From NCBI GenBank assembly GCA_021324795.1, contig JAJPIK010000087.1:1-64000 (forward strand): a DNA stretch of 64,000 nt, read 5' to 3'. The notes below the pieces were generated by a model. That model had not been told where the DNA came from. It searched no databases and worked only from the letters and a program-made list of their open reading frames with translations. The translations under genes and the position numbers were made by a program. Origin of the DNA: Chloroflexota bacterium (lineage in GTDB: Bacteria; Chloroflexota; UBA6077; FW602-bin22; CADDYW01). Of the stretch, positions 56,898 to 64,000 are shown one piece after another; the first letter of the stretch is position 1; each line of letters opens with the position of its first letter.

Positions 56898-57827
56898 TCA
56901 GGTTGAGACTTGCATGTCACGTAGCTTTTTCACGAAGAAAATGCTGAAGCCGAGCACGAGCAGGAGAATCACCCAGGCCACGGCTGAGGAGCGTCCTACG
57001 TCGTAGGAGTGGAAGGCAAGAATGTAGGCGAGGATCGAAATGACCTGAGTTGCTTCGCCAGGACCGCCGCCGGTGAGAATGAGAAACGTATCAAACTCCC
57101 GAAAGGCGTCCATCCCACGGATCGTTAAGGCGATCAGAATCAATGGCATTAGCAAGGGCAGAGTCACCTGGCGCAGAATCTGCCAGCTCGCTGCGCCATC
57201 GATCTGCGCTGCCTCGATGACCTCCGGCGAGATTGCTTGCATGCCCGCTAATAGCACGACGAACATAAAGGGCGTGGTGCGCCAGACGTCGACCAGGATC
57301 AGGCTGGGCAGGGCAGTGGAAGGGCTACCGAGCAATGGGAAATTCGGATCAAAGCCAAAGATCGACAGGAATTGGCCAAACAAGCCATCCCCCGGATAGA
57401 ACAGGCGCAGGAACATCAGCCCGACGACCGAAGGGGTCAAAAACAAGGGCAGCATCAAGATCACTCGGACGATACCTTGCCCCCAGAACTCGCGGTTCAG
57501 TAGAAGGGCGAAGCCGAGTCCGAGGAGAAACTCAAGGGTGACTGCGGCGACGGTAAAAATGATAGTCAAGAAAATCGAGTTGAAGAACGTCGGAACCTGG
57601 AAGGTCCAGGCGTAATTGGCTAAGCCGACGAAGGATTGCTCATTCGGTCGAGCGAGTTCGTAGTGCTCGAAGCTTGCCACCAGCGCAAAGCCCAATGGAT
57701 AGAGCATGATCACGATGGTCAGGATCATGGCGGGGAAGAGGAACAGGTAGCCACTGAAGGCACGACTCCGAACAAAGCGTGCAATCCCGGATTTTGCTTG
57801 AGGCAGCGTCGTAGCTTGAGAGCTCAT
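56898..57827 (-). CDS. ABC sugar importer permease, MalF/UgpA type
   Basis: 309 aa from ATG 57827 (GGAGAAGGCCC); an ATG at 57842 lies upstream in the frame. First helix YLFLFPAMILTIVIMLYPLG, FVGLANYAWTF, and the coupling loop PEVIEAAQIDGAASWQILRQ with TLPLLMPLILIALTIR. It pairs with the MalG-type protein. The binding-protein gene lies upstream past a hairpin. Confidence 0.93.
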   Translation of the reverse strand: MSSQATTLPQAKSGIARFVRSRAFSGYLFLFPAMILTIVIMLYPLGFALVASFEHYELARPNEQSFVGLANYAWTFQVPTFFNSIFLTIIFTVAAVTLEFLLGLGFALLLNREFWGQGIVRVILMLPLFLTPSVVGLMFLRLFYPGDGLFGQFLSIFGFDPNFPLLGSPSTALPSLILVDVWRTTPFMFVVLLAGMQAISPEVIEAAQIDGAASWQILRQVTLPLLMPLILIALTIRGMDAFREFDTFLILTGGGPGEATQVISILAYILAFHSYDVGRSSAVAWVILLLVLGFSIFFVKKLRDMQVST

Positions 57828-57850
57828 GGGCCTTCTCCGCACCGCGAGTG

Positions 57851-57907
57851 AAAAGCGGGAGGAAAGAGCAGGGCTTGCCGTGGGCTCGGCTCTCTCCTCC
57901 CGCTTTT
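57851..57907 (-). terminator. Hairpin between binding-protein and permease genes
   Basis: A 19-base arm (57851-57869) pairs with 57889-57907, perfect on the minus strand if one G-U is allowed, and is followed by TTTT in that direction. It lies just after the stop of the binding-protein gene. Such partial terminators raise binding protein over permease levels in sugar importer operons. Confidence 0.7.
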
Positions 57908-57912
57908 GCGCT

Positions 57913-59400
57913 TTATGATTTTTGGTAGCCGCCCTTCTTCATAATATCGTTGAGCGCCGCGGCTAGCCCATCGATCGTTTCCTTGGGGGTCGAGGTGCCC
58001 GACGTGAGTTTGGAAGCCCAGATATCCATCTGATTGATGATGTCTCCGTATTCCTTGTAGATTGGTCGCTTCTTAGCGATCGGGATCGTCGCGGCAATCG
58101 CCTCGGCGGCCGGAGTCGTCTGCTTGAACTCCGCGCTATTGAGCACCGAGACTCGGCAGGGGTTGCCCGAGCCCCCCTTGGTGTAGTTCAACTGCCCTTG
58201 GTAGCTCGAGAACCATTTGATGAACTCCCAGGCGGCATCGCGGTTTTTCGAATCAGCCGGAATCACCATGCTCCAGACCCCGCGCATAGAGAGGGGCGGA
58301 GTCTTTTCGCCAAGCGCTTTCGCGAAGCCGACCTTGTCAGCAACCGTCTGTTTCTTGTCCTTGACAATGCTGAGGGTGACTGACGACCAGTAGTAGAAAA
58401 AGACGCCATGCCCGGTCGCCATGTTGTCGGGAAGTACTGTCCCATCGTAGCCGAGATGGCCTTTCGGAGCGATGGTGTCGACTGTTTTCTTGAAGAATTC
58501 AGCGGCGGCATAGCCCTGGTCGTTCTGGAAGGCAACTTTGTTCGCCTGGTCGAAGATCTCATTGCCCCAGGTTTCCAGGTAGGTCCAAAGATTAATGCCA
58601 GTTTGATCGTCTCGCTTGGTAACGAGCAATTGTCCCCACAGTTCCTTATCGCGCTCTTGGGTCTTCATCGCATCGTCGTAGAGCTCACTCCACTTGGTCG
58701 GCACCTGCAACCCCTTGGCGTCGAGCAGATCCTTGCGGTAGAAGAGGATCTCAACGTTCGAATCAAACGGAATTGCGTATTGATTGCCTTGATAGGTGCC
58801 CGCGTCCCACATGATCGGGACCCAGTCCTCGACGGGGAAATTGTCACGCTTGATCAGCGGAGTTAGCTCAAGCAGATACGGGCTATAGGCCGGAATGTAG
58901 GGCTCGTCGCTCGTGGTCAGATCGTATTCGCCAGTGCGCCCGGAGAGAGAGACGATTTGCTTGGAGGCAAGCTCGGTGCTGGCGACGAGATCGAAGACAA
59001 CCTTGCCCCCTACTTCTTGCTCGAACTTGGGCACCCAGGTCTTCATGCCATCGGCTTTGTAGAGATTCCAGGCGAGAAGGTGTAAGGTCTTACCCTTAGC
59101 TGCCGATGGGTTCATGGTCGCTTCGGGGACCGTGCCGCCGGCCGTGCTTGCCTGGGTTGTCGGCCGCGCAGCCGTGGTTGGCTTCGCGGCAGCCGTGGCT
59201 GGTGTGGCAGCAGCGGTCGGAGCCGCGGCGGAAGCCGAGGTCGAGGCGGCCGTCGGAGCCGGCGCGCTCACCGCGGTGGGTGAGGCGGGGGCCGACGACG
59301 AGCAGGCGACGAGCGCCGTCGCAACGGTACCGAGGACGACGCCTTGAAGAAGAACTCGACGGGAAAGGCTGCGACGATTGACGACGTGAGCAAGAGCCAT
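57913..59400 (-). CDS. ABC sugar-binding lipoprotein, family 1
   Basis: 495 aa. Twin-arginine and lipobox signal (RRSLSRRVLLQGVVLG ... ALVAC, Cys near 33), a ~60-residue Ala/Pro/Thr linker, then the solute-binding domain: LHLLAWNLYKADGMKTWVPK, VASTELASKQIVSLSGRTGE, NQYAIPFDSNVEILFYRKDL and WSMVIPADSKNRDAAWEFIK. It should capture a sugar or polyol for the two permeases that follow. The divergent LacI regulator and a promoter in the 144-base gap suggest substrate control. Confidence 0.93.
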   Translation of the reverse strand: MALAHVVNRRSLSRRVLLQGVVLGTVATALVACSSSAPASPTAVSAPAPTAASTSASAAAPTAAATPATAAAKPTTAARPTTQASTAGGTVPEATMNPSAAKGKTLHLLAWNLYKADGMKTWVPKFEQEVGGKVVFDLVASTELASKQIVSLSGRTGEYDLTTSDEPYIPAYSPYLLELTPLIKRDNFPVEDWVPIMWDAGTYQGNQYAIPFDSNVEILFYRKDLLDAKGLQVPTKWSELYDDAMKTQERDKELWGQLLVTKRDDQTGINLWTYLETWGNEIFDQANKVAFQNDQGYAAAEFFKKTVDTIAPKGHLGYDGTVLPDNMATGHGVFFYYWSSVTLSIVKDKKQTVADKVGFAKALGEKTPPLSMRGVWSMVIPADSKNRDAAWEFIKWFSSYQGQLNYTKGGSGNPCRVSVLNSAEFKQTTPAAEAIAATIPIAKKRPIYKEYGDIINQMDIWASKLTSGTSTPKETIDGLAAALNDIMKKGGYQKS

Positions 59401-59467
59401 GAGCTACGAACCTCCCTAAGCGCAAAATACAATCGCTTCTTTCAAACATGCTTGTCGGCTAGCGGTC

Positions 59468-59496
59468 AGAATAGTATGATCTAATCGATTTGTCAA
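59468..59496 (-). promoter_or_regulatory. Promoter of the sugar-importer operon with operator-like sequence
   Basis: On the minus strand: TTGACA (59491-59496), 17-base spacer, TATTCT (59468-59473). The spacer contains AAATCGATTAGA, a symmetric ATCGAT centre of the kind LacI-family repressors bind. The start point would be near 59461, about 60 bases before the binding-protein gene. Confidence 0.65.
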
Positions 59497-59544
59497 TACA
59501 CGGTGTCTCGTGCTACTGACTTCGTAGCGGTGCTCGGGAGCAAC

Positions 59545-60579
59545 ATGCCAAACCGCAAACGTGTCACGCACCGCGACGTCGCCCGCCTGGCGGGCGTCTC
59601 GACCGCGGTCGTTTCCTATGTCCTGAATAATGGTCCCCGAGGCACCTCTCCAGAGACCCGCCAGCGCGTCCTCCAGGCGATCGAGCAGCTTGATTACCAT
59701 CCCAGCGCGCTCGCGCGCGGGCTCCGTGCTCAATGTACGCATACGATTGGTTTTATTGTCAACGATTATTTCCCCCTCGACGTTTTTCTCTCTCCCTATA
59801 GCGCGAGCATTCTCACCGGTCTCACCGCTGAGCTGATGAAGCGCGGATACTACGTCCTGATTTATCCGGTGACCGTGGGCGAAGACCTCTCGGGACTGGC
59901 GACAATGCTCCACAGCGGTCGTTTGGATGGCGTCGTGACGCGCTTGATTCAGGATCCGCCGGACACGGATCCCTTGCTGGAGGTGATCGCGGCCAGTCGG
60001 GTACCAGCCGTACTGATTGAGCGGGCCGGCGCGGGGCGATTTGGTTTCAGCGCGGTGGCCTATGACGATGAAGCGGGGGCAGAAATAGCAACCCGCTATC
60101 TGCTCGAGCGCGGATATCGCCGCATCGCTCACCTGGCCGGCGACCTGCTCTACGCCAGCGCCAGGGCTCGTCTGAACGGCTATCGACGGGCGCTGACGGA
60201 GTGCGGACAGTCGGTCGATGATGCGCTAATTCAAGGGATGAGCTGGGCACCAGCGCACGCGGTGGCCGGGACGCGCCGCTTGCTCGAGGCAGCCGAGCCG
60301 CCTACCGCGGTCTTCGCCGCTTCGGATAACCTGGCGTTCTGTGCGATCGAGGTCCTGCGCCAAGCGGGCTATCGGGTACCCGAAGACGTGGCCGTCGTTG
60401 GCTTCGACGACATCCCACTCGCTCAAGAGATGACACCGCCGCTGACGACAGTGCGCATTCCCCTGGACGAGATCGGCCGGAAAGCAGCCAGGCTCGTTCT
60501 TCAGCTTGCACGGGGAGAAGCCAGCCCTCCGACGATGATCCGACTGCCGGTTGAACTCGTGTGTCGCGGCACTGCCTAA
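59545..60579 (+). CDS. LacI-family transcription regulator
   Basis: 344 aa from ATG 59545; GTG 59503 is in the same frame. Helix-turn-helix and hinge: THRDVARLAGVSTAVVSYVL and LDYHPSALARGLRAQ; then the sugar-binding core TIGFIVNDYFPLDVF, RLDGVVTRLIQDPP, RGYRRIAHLAGDLLYASAR, AVFAASDNLAFCAIEVLRQ and EDVAVVGFDDIPLAQEMTPP. It is divergent from the sugar importer and is its obvious regulator, probably a repressor released by a sugar. Confidence 0.94.
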   Translation: MPNRKRVTHRDVARLAGVSTAVVSYVLNNGPRGTSPETRQRVLQAIEQLDYHPSALARGLRAQCTHTIGFIVNDYFPLDVFLSPYSASILTGLTAELMKRGYYVLIYPVTVGEDLSGLATMLHSGRLDGVVTRLIQDPPDTDPLLEVIAASRVPAVLIERAGAGRFGFSAVAYDDEAGAEIATRYLLERGYRRIAHLAGDLLYASARARLNGYRRALTECGQSVDDALIQGMSWAPAHAVAGTRRLLEAAEPPTAVFAASDNLAFCAIEVLRQAGYRVPEDVAVVGFDDIPLAQEMTPPLTTVRIPLDEIGRKAARLVLQLARGEASPPTMIRLPVELVCRGTA

Positions 60580-60606
60580 GATAGATCCGATCGGGAGTGA
60601 ACGAGT

Positions 60607-60765
60607 ATGGAATTCGTCTTCGAAGCAAAGAAACGCAGGTGTAGCTACAGGAGCGAGATAGTTCGCGCGCCGCGCTTGTCGTTGGGCGGTGACGAGCGCG
60701 AGCGGATTCTGGGGATCATTCGACAGGCGATCGAGACCTGGCCAGGCAAGGGGGGGCTACAATGA
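60607..60765 (+). CDS. 52-aa ORF resembling the C-terminus of a DapA-family protein
   Basis: ATG 60607. The second half ([19 protein letters not shown] then [13 protein letters not shown]) fits the last helix region of dihydrodipicolinate-synthase-family enzymes (VRPPRLPLxxxERxxIxxIIR). The first 18 residues are not of that family, so it is either a truncated relic or a small fusion. The stop overlaps the ATG of the proline-racemase-family gene (ATGA, 60762-60765). In hydroxyproline catabolism the partner of that enzyme is a DapA-type deaminase, which makes the pairing meaningful. Confidence 0.45.
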   Translation: MEFVFEAKKRRCSYRSEIVRAPRLSLGGDERERILGIIRQAIETWPGKGGLQ

Positions 60766-61715
60766 GCAGGTCGGATTTCCGACGCATCCAGGTCATCGAT
60801 AGCCACACCGGCGGCGAGCCGACTCGGGTGGTAATGGCCGGCGGGCCGGACCTTGGTCAAGGCTCCCTGGCCGAGCGGCGCGCGGTCTTCCGCGAGCGCT
60901 TCGACACCTTCCGGTCGGCGGTTATCAACGAGCCGCGCGGCTCGGACGTCCTGGTCGGTGCCCTTCTGTGCGAGCCGGTCGATCCGAGCTGCGTGGCCGG
61001 GGTCATTTACTTCAACAATGTCGGCTACCTTGGCATGTGTGGTCATGGGACGATTGGCGTCGTGGTCACCTTGGCACACCTGGGCCGGATTGGTCCGGGC
61101 CAGTATCGGCTGGAGACGCCGGTTGGCGTCGCCACTGTCCAGTACGCGGGAGGCAACGAGGTGACGATCGAGAATGTGCCGAGCTACTGCCACCGGACGA
61201 GCGTGAAGGTCGACGTGGCCGGGCTCGGCGCTTTTGTTGGCGATGTCGCCTGGGGTGGCAACTGGTTCTTTCTCTGTGGCGACCATCGAGAGACGCTGGA
61301 CCTTGCCAACGTCGAGCGGCTGACCGACGTGACCTGGCAAATTCGGCAAGCGCTCAAACAGCAAGGCATCACCGGCACGAATGGGCAGGAGATCGACCAT
61401 ATCGAGCTGTTTGGCCCACCGCGCGATCCAAGTGCCCACAGCCGCAACTTCGTCCTTTGCCCGGGGAAAGTCTACGATCGCTCGCCCTGTGGCACCGGTA
61501 CCAGCGCAAAGCTTGCCTGTCTTTACCGAGAAGGTGTACTTGCCCCGGGCCAGGTCTGGCGTCAGGAAAGCATCATCGGTAGCATCTTCGAAGGATCGGT
61601 GCGCCTCGACGGGGAGAAGATCATCCCGCGCATTACCGGTTCCGCCTACATCTGCGCTGAATCGACTTTGATTCTGGATCCGAACGATCCGTTCGCGCTG
61701 GGCATTCGAGCGTGA
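60762..61715 (+). CDS. Proline racemase-family enzyme (hydroxyproline 2-epimerase type)
   Basis: 317 aa. Both catalytic cysteines are present: [12 protein letters not shown] (near 90) and [17 protein letters not shown] (near 245). Two Cys favour 4-hydroxyproline 2-epimerase or proline racemase over trans-3-hydroxyproline dehydratase, which has Thr instead of the first Cys. Other motifs: [13 protein letters not shown] at the start and [16 protein letters not shown]-like region near 280. It converts trans-4-hydroxy-L-proline to the cis-D form for further breakdown. A short DapA-like ORF is coupled upstream and the LacI regulator of a sugar importer precedes it. Confidence 0.88.
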   Translation: MSRSDFRRIQVIDSHTGGEPTRVVMAGGPDLGQGSLAERRAVFRERFDTFRSAVINEPRGSDVLVGALLCEPVDPSCVAGVIYFNNVGYLGMCGHGTIGVVVTLAHLGRIGPGQYRLETPVGVATVQYAGGNEVTIENVPSYCHRTSVKVDVAGLGAFVGDVAWGGNWFFLCGDHRETLDLANVERLTDVTWQIRQALKQQGITGTNGQEIDHIELFGPPRDPSAHSRNFVLCPGKVYDRSPCGTGTSAKLACLYREGVLAPGQVWRQESIIGSIFEGSVRLDGEKIIPRITGSAYICAESTLILDPNDPFALGIRA

Positions 61716-61785
61716 GCAGTGGGCTGGGGCGAGCCGATTGTCATCGGGGTGAGGATCGTCGGTGCTGCTTGCACCGAGGGGAGCA

Positions 61786-62397
61786 TTAGTTGATAGAAGC
61801 CTTCGCTGCTCGGGGATGGGGCCGAGGGGTCACCGTCCGTTTGATCTGGACCCAGAAGATCCGCAGGCCAGTCGGCAGGAAGCGGCAGATGTGCCAGGCG
61901 AGCGGAACGATCAGCAAGATGCTGAGCCAGAGGTGCAGATCCAAAAGGAAGCTTTGCTGGCGGTGGAAGGGACGCAGCTCGAGCGCGAGGCCGGAGAGAT
62001 AGCTTGCTGGCCCGAAGATCAGCACTCCCCAGGACATAGCCTTTTCAAATTGAAGGCGGTTTGGACCGAAGCGCTTCGGCCACCAACCCCGTAATGTGGG
62101 CCACGAGACGACAGCCTTGGCGATGACGACGAGCAGACTCGCGTAGCCGACGTAGACGTGGGTATCGGTCTGGAAGCCGATGTCTTGGAGGTAGAGAAGG
62201 TTCCGGTCGACTAGCCACTGGAAGAGCTGCCCTTCCCAGGGCGCATCTCTTGGGAGCAGTCGGTTCAGGAAGACGAAGAGAATGAAGCCAGTCACGGCCT
62301 CGATAAGCAGCGGGAGCAGAAGGGCGAGTCCGAGATCGCCGACCAAGCGGGGGTGTCGACGATCGAGGGGAAACGGAAGTACTGGCTGATTTCTCAC
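61786..62397 (-). CDS. Cytochrome-b561-like/DUF4405-type membrane protein
   Basis: 203 aa with about four membrane segments (LGLALLLPLLIEAVTGFILF, ASLLVVIAKAVVSW, WGVLIFGPASYLSGLALEL, LWLSILLIVPLAWHICRFL). His residues sit at helix edges (DTHVYVGYA, LHLWLSIL, PLAWHICRF), as in heme-b proteins of the cytochrome b561 or nitrite/formate membrane-subunit type. Electron donor and acceptor are unknown; no redox partner gene is near. It is nine bases after the phosphofructokinase gene on the same strand. Confidence 0.6.
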   Translation of the reverse strand: MRNQPVLPFPLDRRHPRLVGDLGLALLLPLLIEAVTGFILFVFLNRLLPRDAPWEGQLFQWLVDRNLLYLQDIGFQTDTHVYVGYASLLVVIAKAVVSWPTLRGWWPKRFGPNRLQFEKAMSWGVLIFGPASYLSGLALELRPFHRQQSFLLDLHLWLSILLIVPLAWHICRFLPTGLRIFWVQIKRTVTPRPHPRAAKASIN

Positions 62398-62405
62398 CGG
62401 AGTGC

Positions 62406-63599
62406 CTACCCCACGTATACTCTCTTCAACCGCGCGTGCTCCGGTAGCGGTCCTCCGAGCAGCGGCTCGGCGTAGTCGCGGAAGGCTTGAGGGAGGATGG
62501 CATCGACAGATGGGAAGAACTCGGGAGGGAGGAGCTTTTCCTGGTTGGCAATAGCGCTGAGTGGGGTCAGATCGAATTCGCAGCGGTAGTGAGGGCCAGC
62601 CGGGCGGAGCAGAGTGACCATCTGATCGGTTTGGCCGCCCACGAGCGCGCCGACGGCGTGGCGGCCGGCGTTGTAGGCCTCGCTGAGGTCGACCTCGGAT
62701 TGGAACGGCGTGAGCATGCGCTGGATCGTGCCCGGGCGATCATAACGAGCGCGCAAGCCAAGCTTGGTGGCAATTAACGTGCTGAGCTTGCGCGCGGGCT
62801 CGGAAAGTCGTTGATGGCCAAAGCTATCCCGAATGTCCTGGTCGGAAGTCCCGACCAATTCGCCGTCCGGTGTGCGTACGGTCTCGGCGACGACGACGAC
62901 GCAGTGGCCAATCCGTCGGTAGACTGCCTCGACTTCGGCAAGGAACTGGTCCGGATCCAATCGCCGCTCGGGCGGGTAGAGGAGATGCGGCGGATCGAAC
63001 TCGTCGCGCTTGCCAAGGGCGCTGGCCGCGGCAACCCAGCCGGCGTTGCGTCCCATGACTTCAACGATCTTGACCGGATCCACATCGTGCATGGTTTCGG
63101 TATCGCGGCCAACCGATTGGAGAGCGGCCGCGACGAAGCGGGCGATCGATCCGTAACCGGGGCAGTGATCAGTGATGGGCAGGTCATTGTCGATCGTCTT
63201 GGGAACGACGATGACTCGGAGTGGTTGGCCAATCTCAGCGGCGCGCTGGGCGAGACGATGAGCGGTATCCGCGGAATCGTTACCGCCGATATAGGCGAAG
63301 TAGCCGACCTGGAAATCCCGAAAACGCGTGAGCAAGCGATCGGTATCGCCTTCTTGCAGCTTGTAGCGGCACGAGCCGAGCGCGGCCGAAGGAGTCCGGT
63401 AAAGTGCCCGCAACGTCGTTGGCTCTTCCTGACCAAGGTCGATTACCTTACCGGCAAGCAGCCCCGTGATGCCGTCGATACTGCCGAGCACGCCAGAGAC
63501 CCCGGGTTGATCGAACGCGGCGTCGATCACGCCGAGTAAAGAGCTGTTGATCACGGCGGTGGGACCGCCCGATTGACCGACAAGCAAGCGCGTGAGCAT
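62406..63599 (-). CDS. 6-phosphofructokinase, PPi-type (Pfp-like)
   Basis: 397 aa from ATG 63599; an upstream ATG at 63638 is also in frame. Phosphofructokinase fold: VGQSGGPTAVINSSL at the start, IGGNDSADTAHRLA (GGND, where ATP-dependent enzymes have GGDG), catalytic PKTIDNDLPITDH, EVMGRNAGWVAA, and GTIQRMLTPFQSEVD near 290. The GGND and longer length point to the pyrophosphate- or unspecific-donor group (family II/long form) rather than the classical ATP enzyme. It commits fructose 6-phosphate to glycolysis, reversibly if PPi is used. The cytochrome-like gene follows. Confidence 0.87.
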   Translation of the reverse strand: MLTRLLVGQSGGPTAVINSSLLGVIDAAFDQPGVSGVLGSIDGITGLLAGKVIDLGQEEPTTLRALYRTPSAALGSCRYKLQEGDTDRLLTRFRDFQVGYFAYIGGNDSADTAHRLAQRAAEIGQPLRVIVVPKTIDNDLPITDHCPGYGSIARFVAAALQSVGRDTETMHDVDPVKIVEVMGRNAGWVAAASALGKRDEFDPPHLLYPPERRLDPDQFLAEVEAVYRRIGHCVVVVAETVRTPDGELVGTSDQDIRDSFGHQRLSEPARKLSTLIATKLGLRARYDRPGTIQRMLTPFQSEVDLSEAYNAGRHAVGALVGGQTDQMVTLLRPAGPHYRCEFDLTPLSAIANQEKLLPPEFFPSVDAILPQAFRDYAEPLLGGPLPEHARLKRVYVG

Positions 63600-63752
63600 A
63601 CGAACTCCAACTCTTAGCCTGGATCCCCACGATAACACGGGGACCGGAGGGTGTCAAACTGCCAGATCTGCTAGTATCAGTTCTGATAGTCCGCCGGATG
63701 CGTGACCGATCAGATTGCTCAGCAACGCTAGCAAAATAGAGGAGAAGAAGGG

Positions 63753-64000
63753 GTGTCCATCAAGCTAGTTCTTTCGACCCACGAAGATCCCCGCCTTCCC
63801 GAGCGGATTCGGGAAGCGGTGCCCCAGGTCAAAGTGGTCGTCGCGAATGACGACGCGACAGCGCTCAAAGAGATTGTCGAGGCCGACGCCTTTTACGGAC
63901 AGATCACCCCAAAGCTGCTTGCCGCTGCCCGGCGCCTGCGCTGGATTCAATCGCCGGCCATTGGCCTGGAACGAACGATGTTCCCCGAACTGATCGCTCA
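63753..64000 (+). CDS. D-2-hydroxyacid dehydrogenase, N-terminal part (cut by window end)
   Basis: From GTG 63753 (GGAGAAGAAGG upstream) the frame runs open to the edge, giving about 82 residues: VSIKLVLSTHEDPRLPERIR, VVVANDDATALKEIVEADAF, then RLRWIQSPAIGLERTMFPEL. The last stretch matches the substrate-domain motif (WIQSPSAGVDxLLxPEL) of D-2-hydroxyacid dehydrogenases. The Rossmann part lies outside. It is divergent from the phosphofructokinase gene. Confidence 0.7.
   Translation, partial: MSIKLVLSTHEDPRLPERIREAVPQVKVVVANDDATALKEIVEADAFYGQITPKLLAAARRLRWIQSPAIGLERTMFPELIA

Overview
The window reads as chromosomal DNA of a GC-rich, aerobic, soil- or compost-type heterotroph of the phylum Chloroflexota, most like Thermomicrobia/Sphaerobacter relatives. 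This is an inference from gene style: Tat-type lipoproteins with Pro/Thr/Ala-rich linkers, ABC sugar and peptide importers without their own ATPase, a dnaJ-hspR-clpB heat-shock block, many sugar-acid enzymes, and palindromic intergenic elements of the CCCTCTCCC type. No rRNA or tRNA gene, phage, plasmid or secretion island was seen.

Layout. 1-5033: a stress operon, glutaredoxin-PDZ, dnaJ-like, MerR/HspR-like and clpB. Its first gene is the most striking object in the window: an in-frame TGA at 343-345 sits exactly where the first cysteine of the CPWC redox motif belongs, and a perfect 7-bp hairpin with a G in its loop starts 15 bases later. It is best read as a selenocysteine codon with a bacterial SECIS, giving a 173-aa selenoprotein. 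5034-13691: minus-strand metabolic and surface genes (2-hydroxyacid dehydrogenase, secreted phosphoesterase, ThuA-like, two small proteins, TIM-barrel isomerase, 1000-aa GT-C-type membrane protein interrupted in frame by a 69-bp palindrome). 13849-25885: mixed housekeeping (phosphodiesterase, an unusual ACT-GlnE fusion, alpha/beta hydrolase, cell-wall amidase lipoprotein, VapBC-like pair, SAM hydroxide adenosyltransferase, nicotinate phosphoribosyltransferase, HDAC-like deacetylase, GntR regulator), with a solitary CRISPR-like repeat at 20839-20875.

26139-38438: accessory catabolism: an oligopeptide-type binding protein and two permeases, short-chain dehydrogenases, a TIM-barrel epimerase, a stand-alone Hsp100 D2 ATPase, an aminoglycoside-phosphotransferase-like kinase, a ThDP enzyme and an orphan sugar-binding lipoprotein. 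38504-52403: envelope and core genes (LysM-C39 protease, degenerate ComEC, inositol monophosphatase-like, LysR, adenylate kinase, an enolase-superfamily/ceramidase-like pair, cell-wall amidase, CopC-type copper cluster with an LPKTG tail). 52601-64000: decayed fragments, then a second enolase-superfamily enzyme, patatin, a LacI-controlled sugar importer, a hydroxyproline-epimerase-like gene, a cytochrome-b-like membrane protein, PPi-type phosphofructokinase, and the start of another 2-hydroxyacid dehydrogenase at the window edge.

The catabolic genes form small transport-plus-enzyme units, each with its own regulator. Several relics (AI-2E transporter, sugar permease EAA loop, transposase, TolB-like propeller, methyltransferase) show past rearrangement between them. 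Starts were chosen by Shine-Dalgarno match, family length and coupling; all functional names rest on motif recognition by eye, not on database searches.
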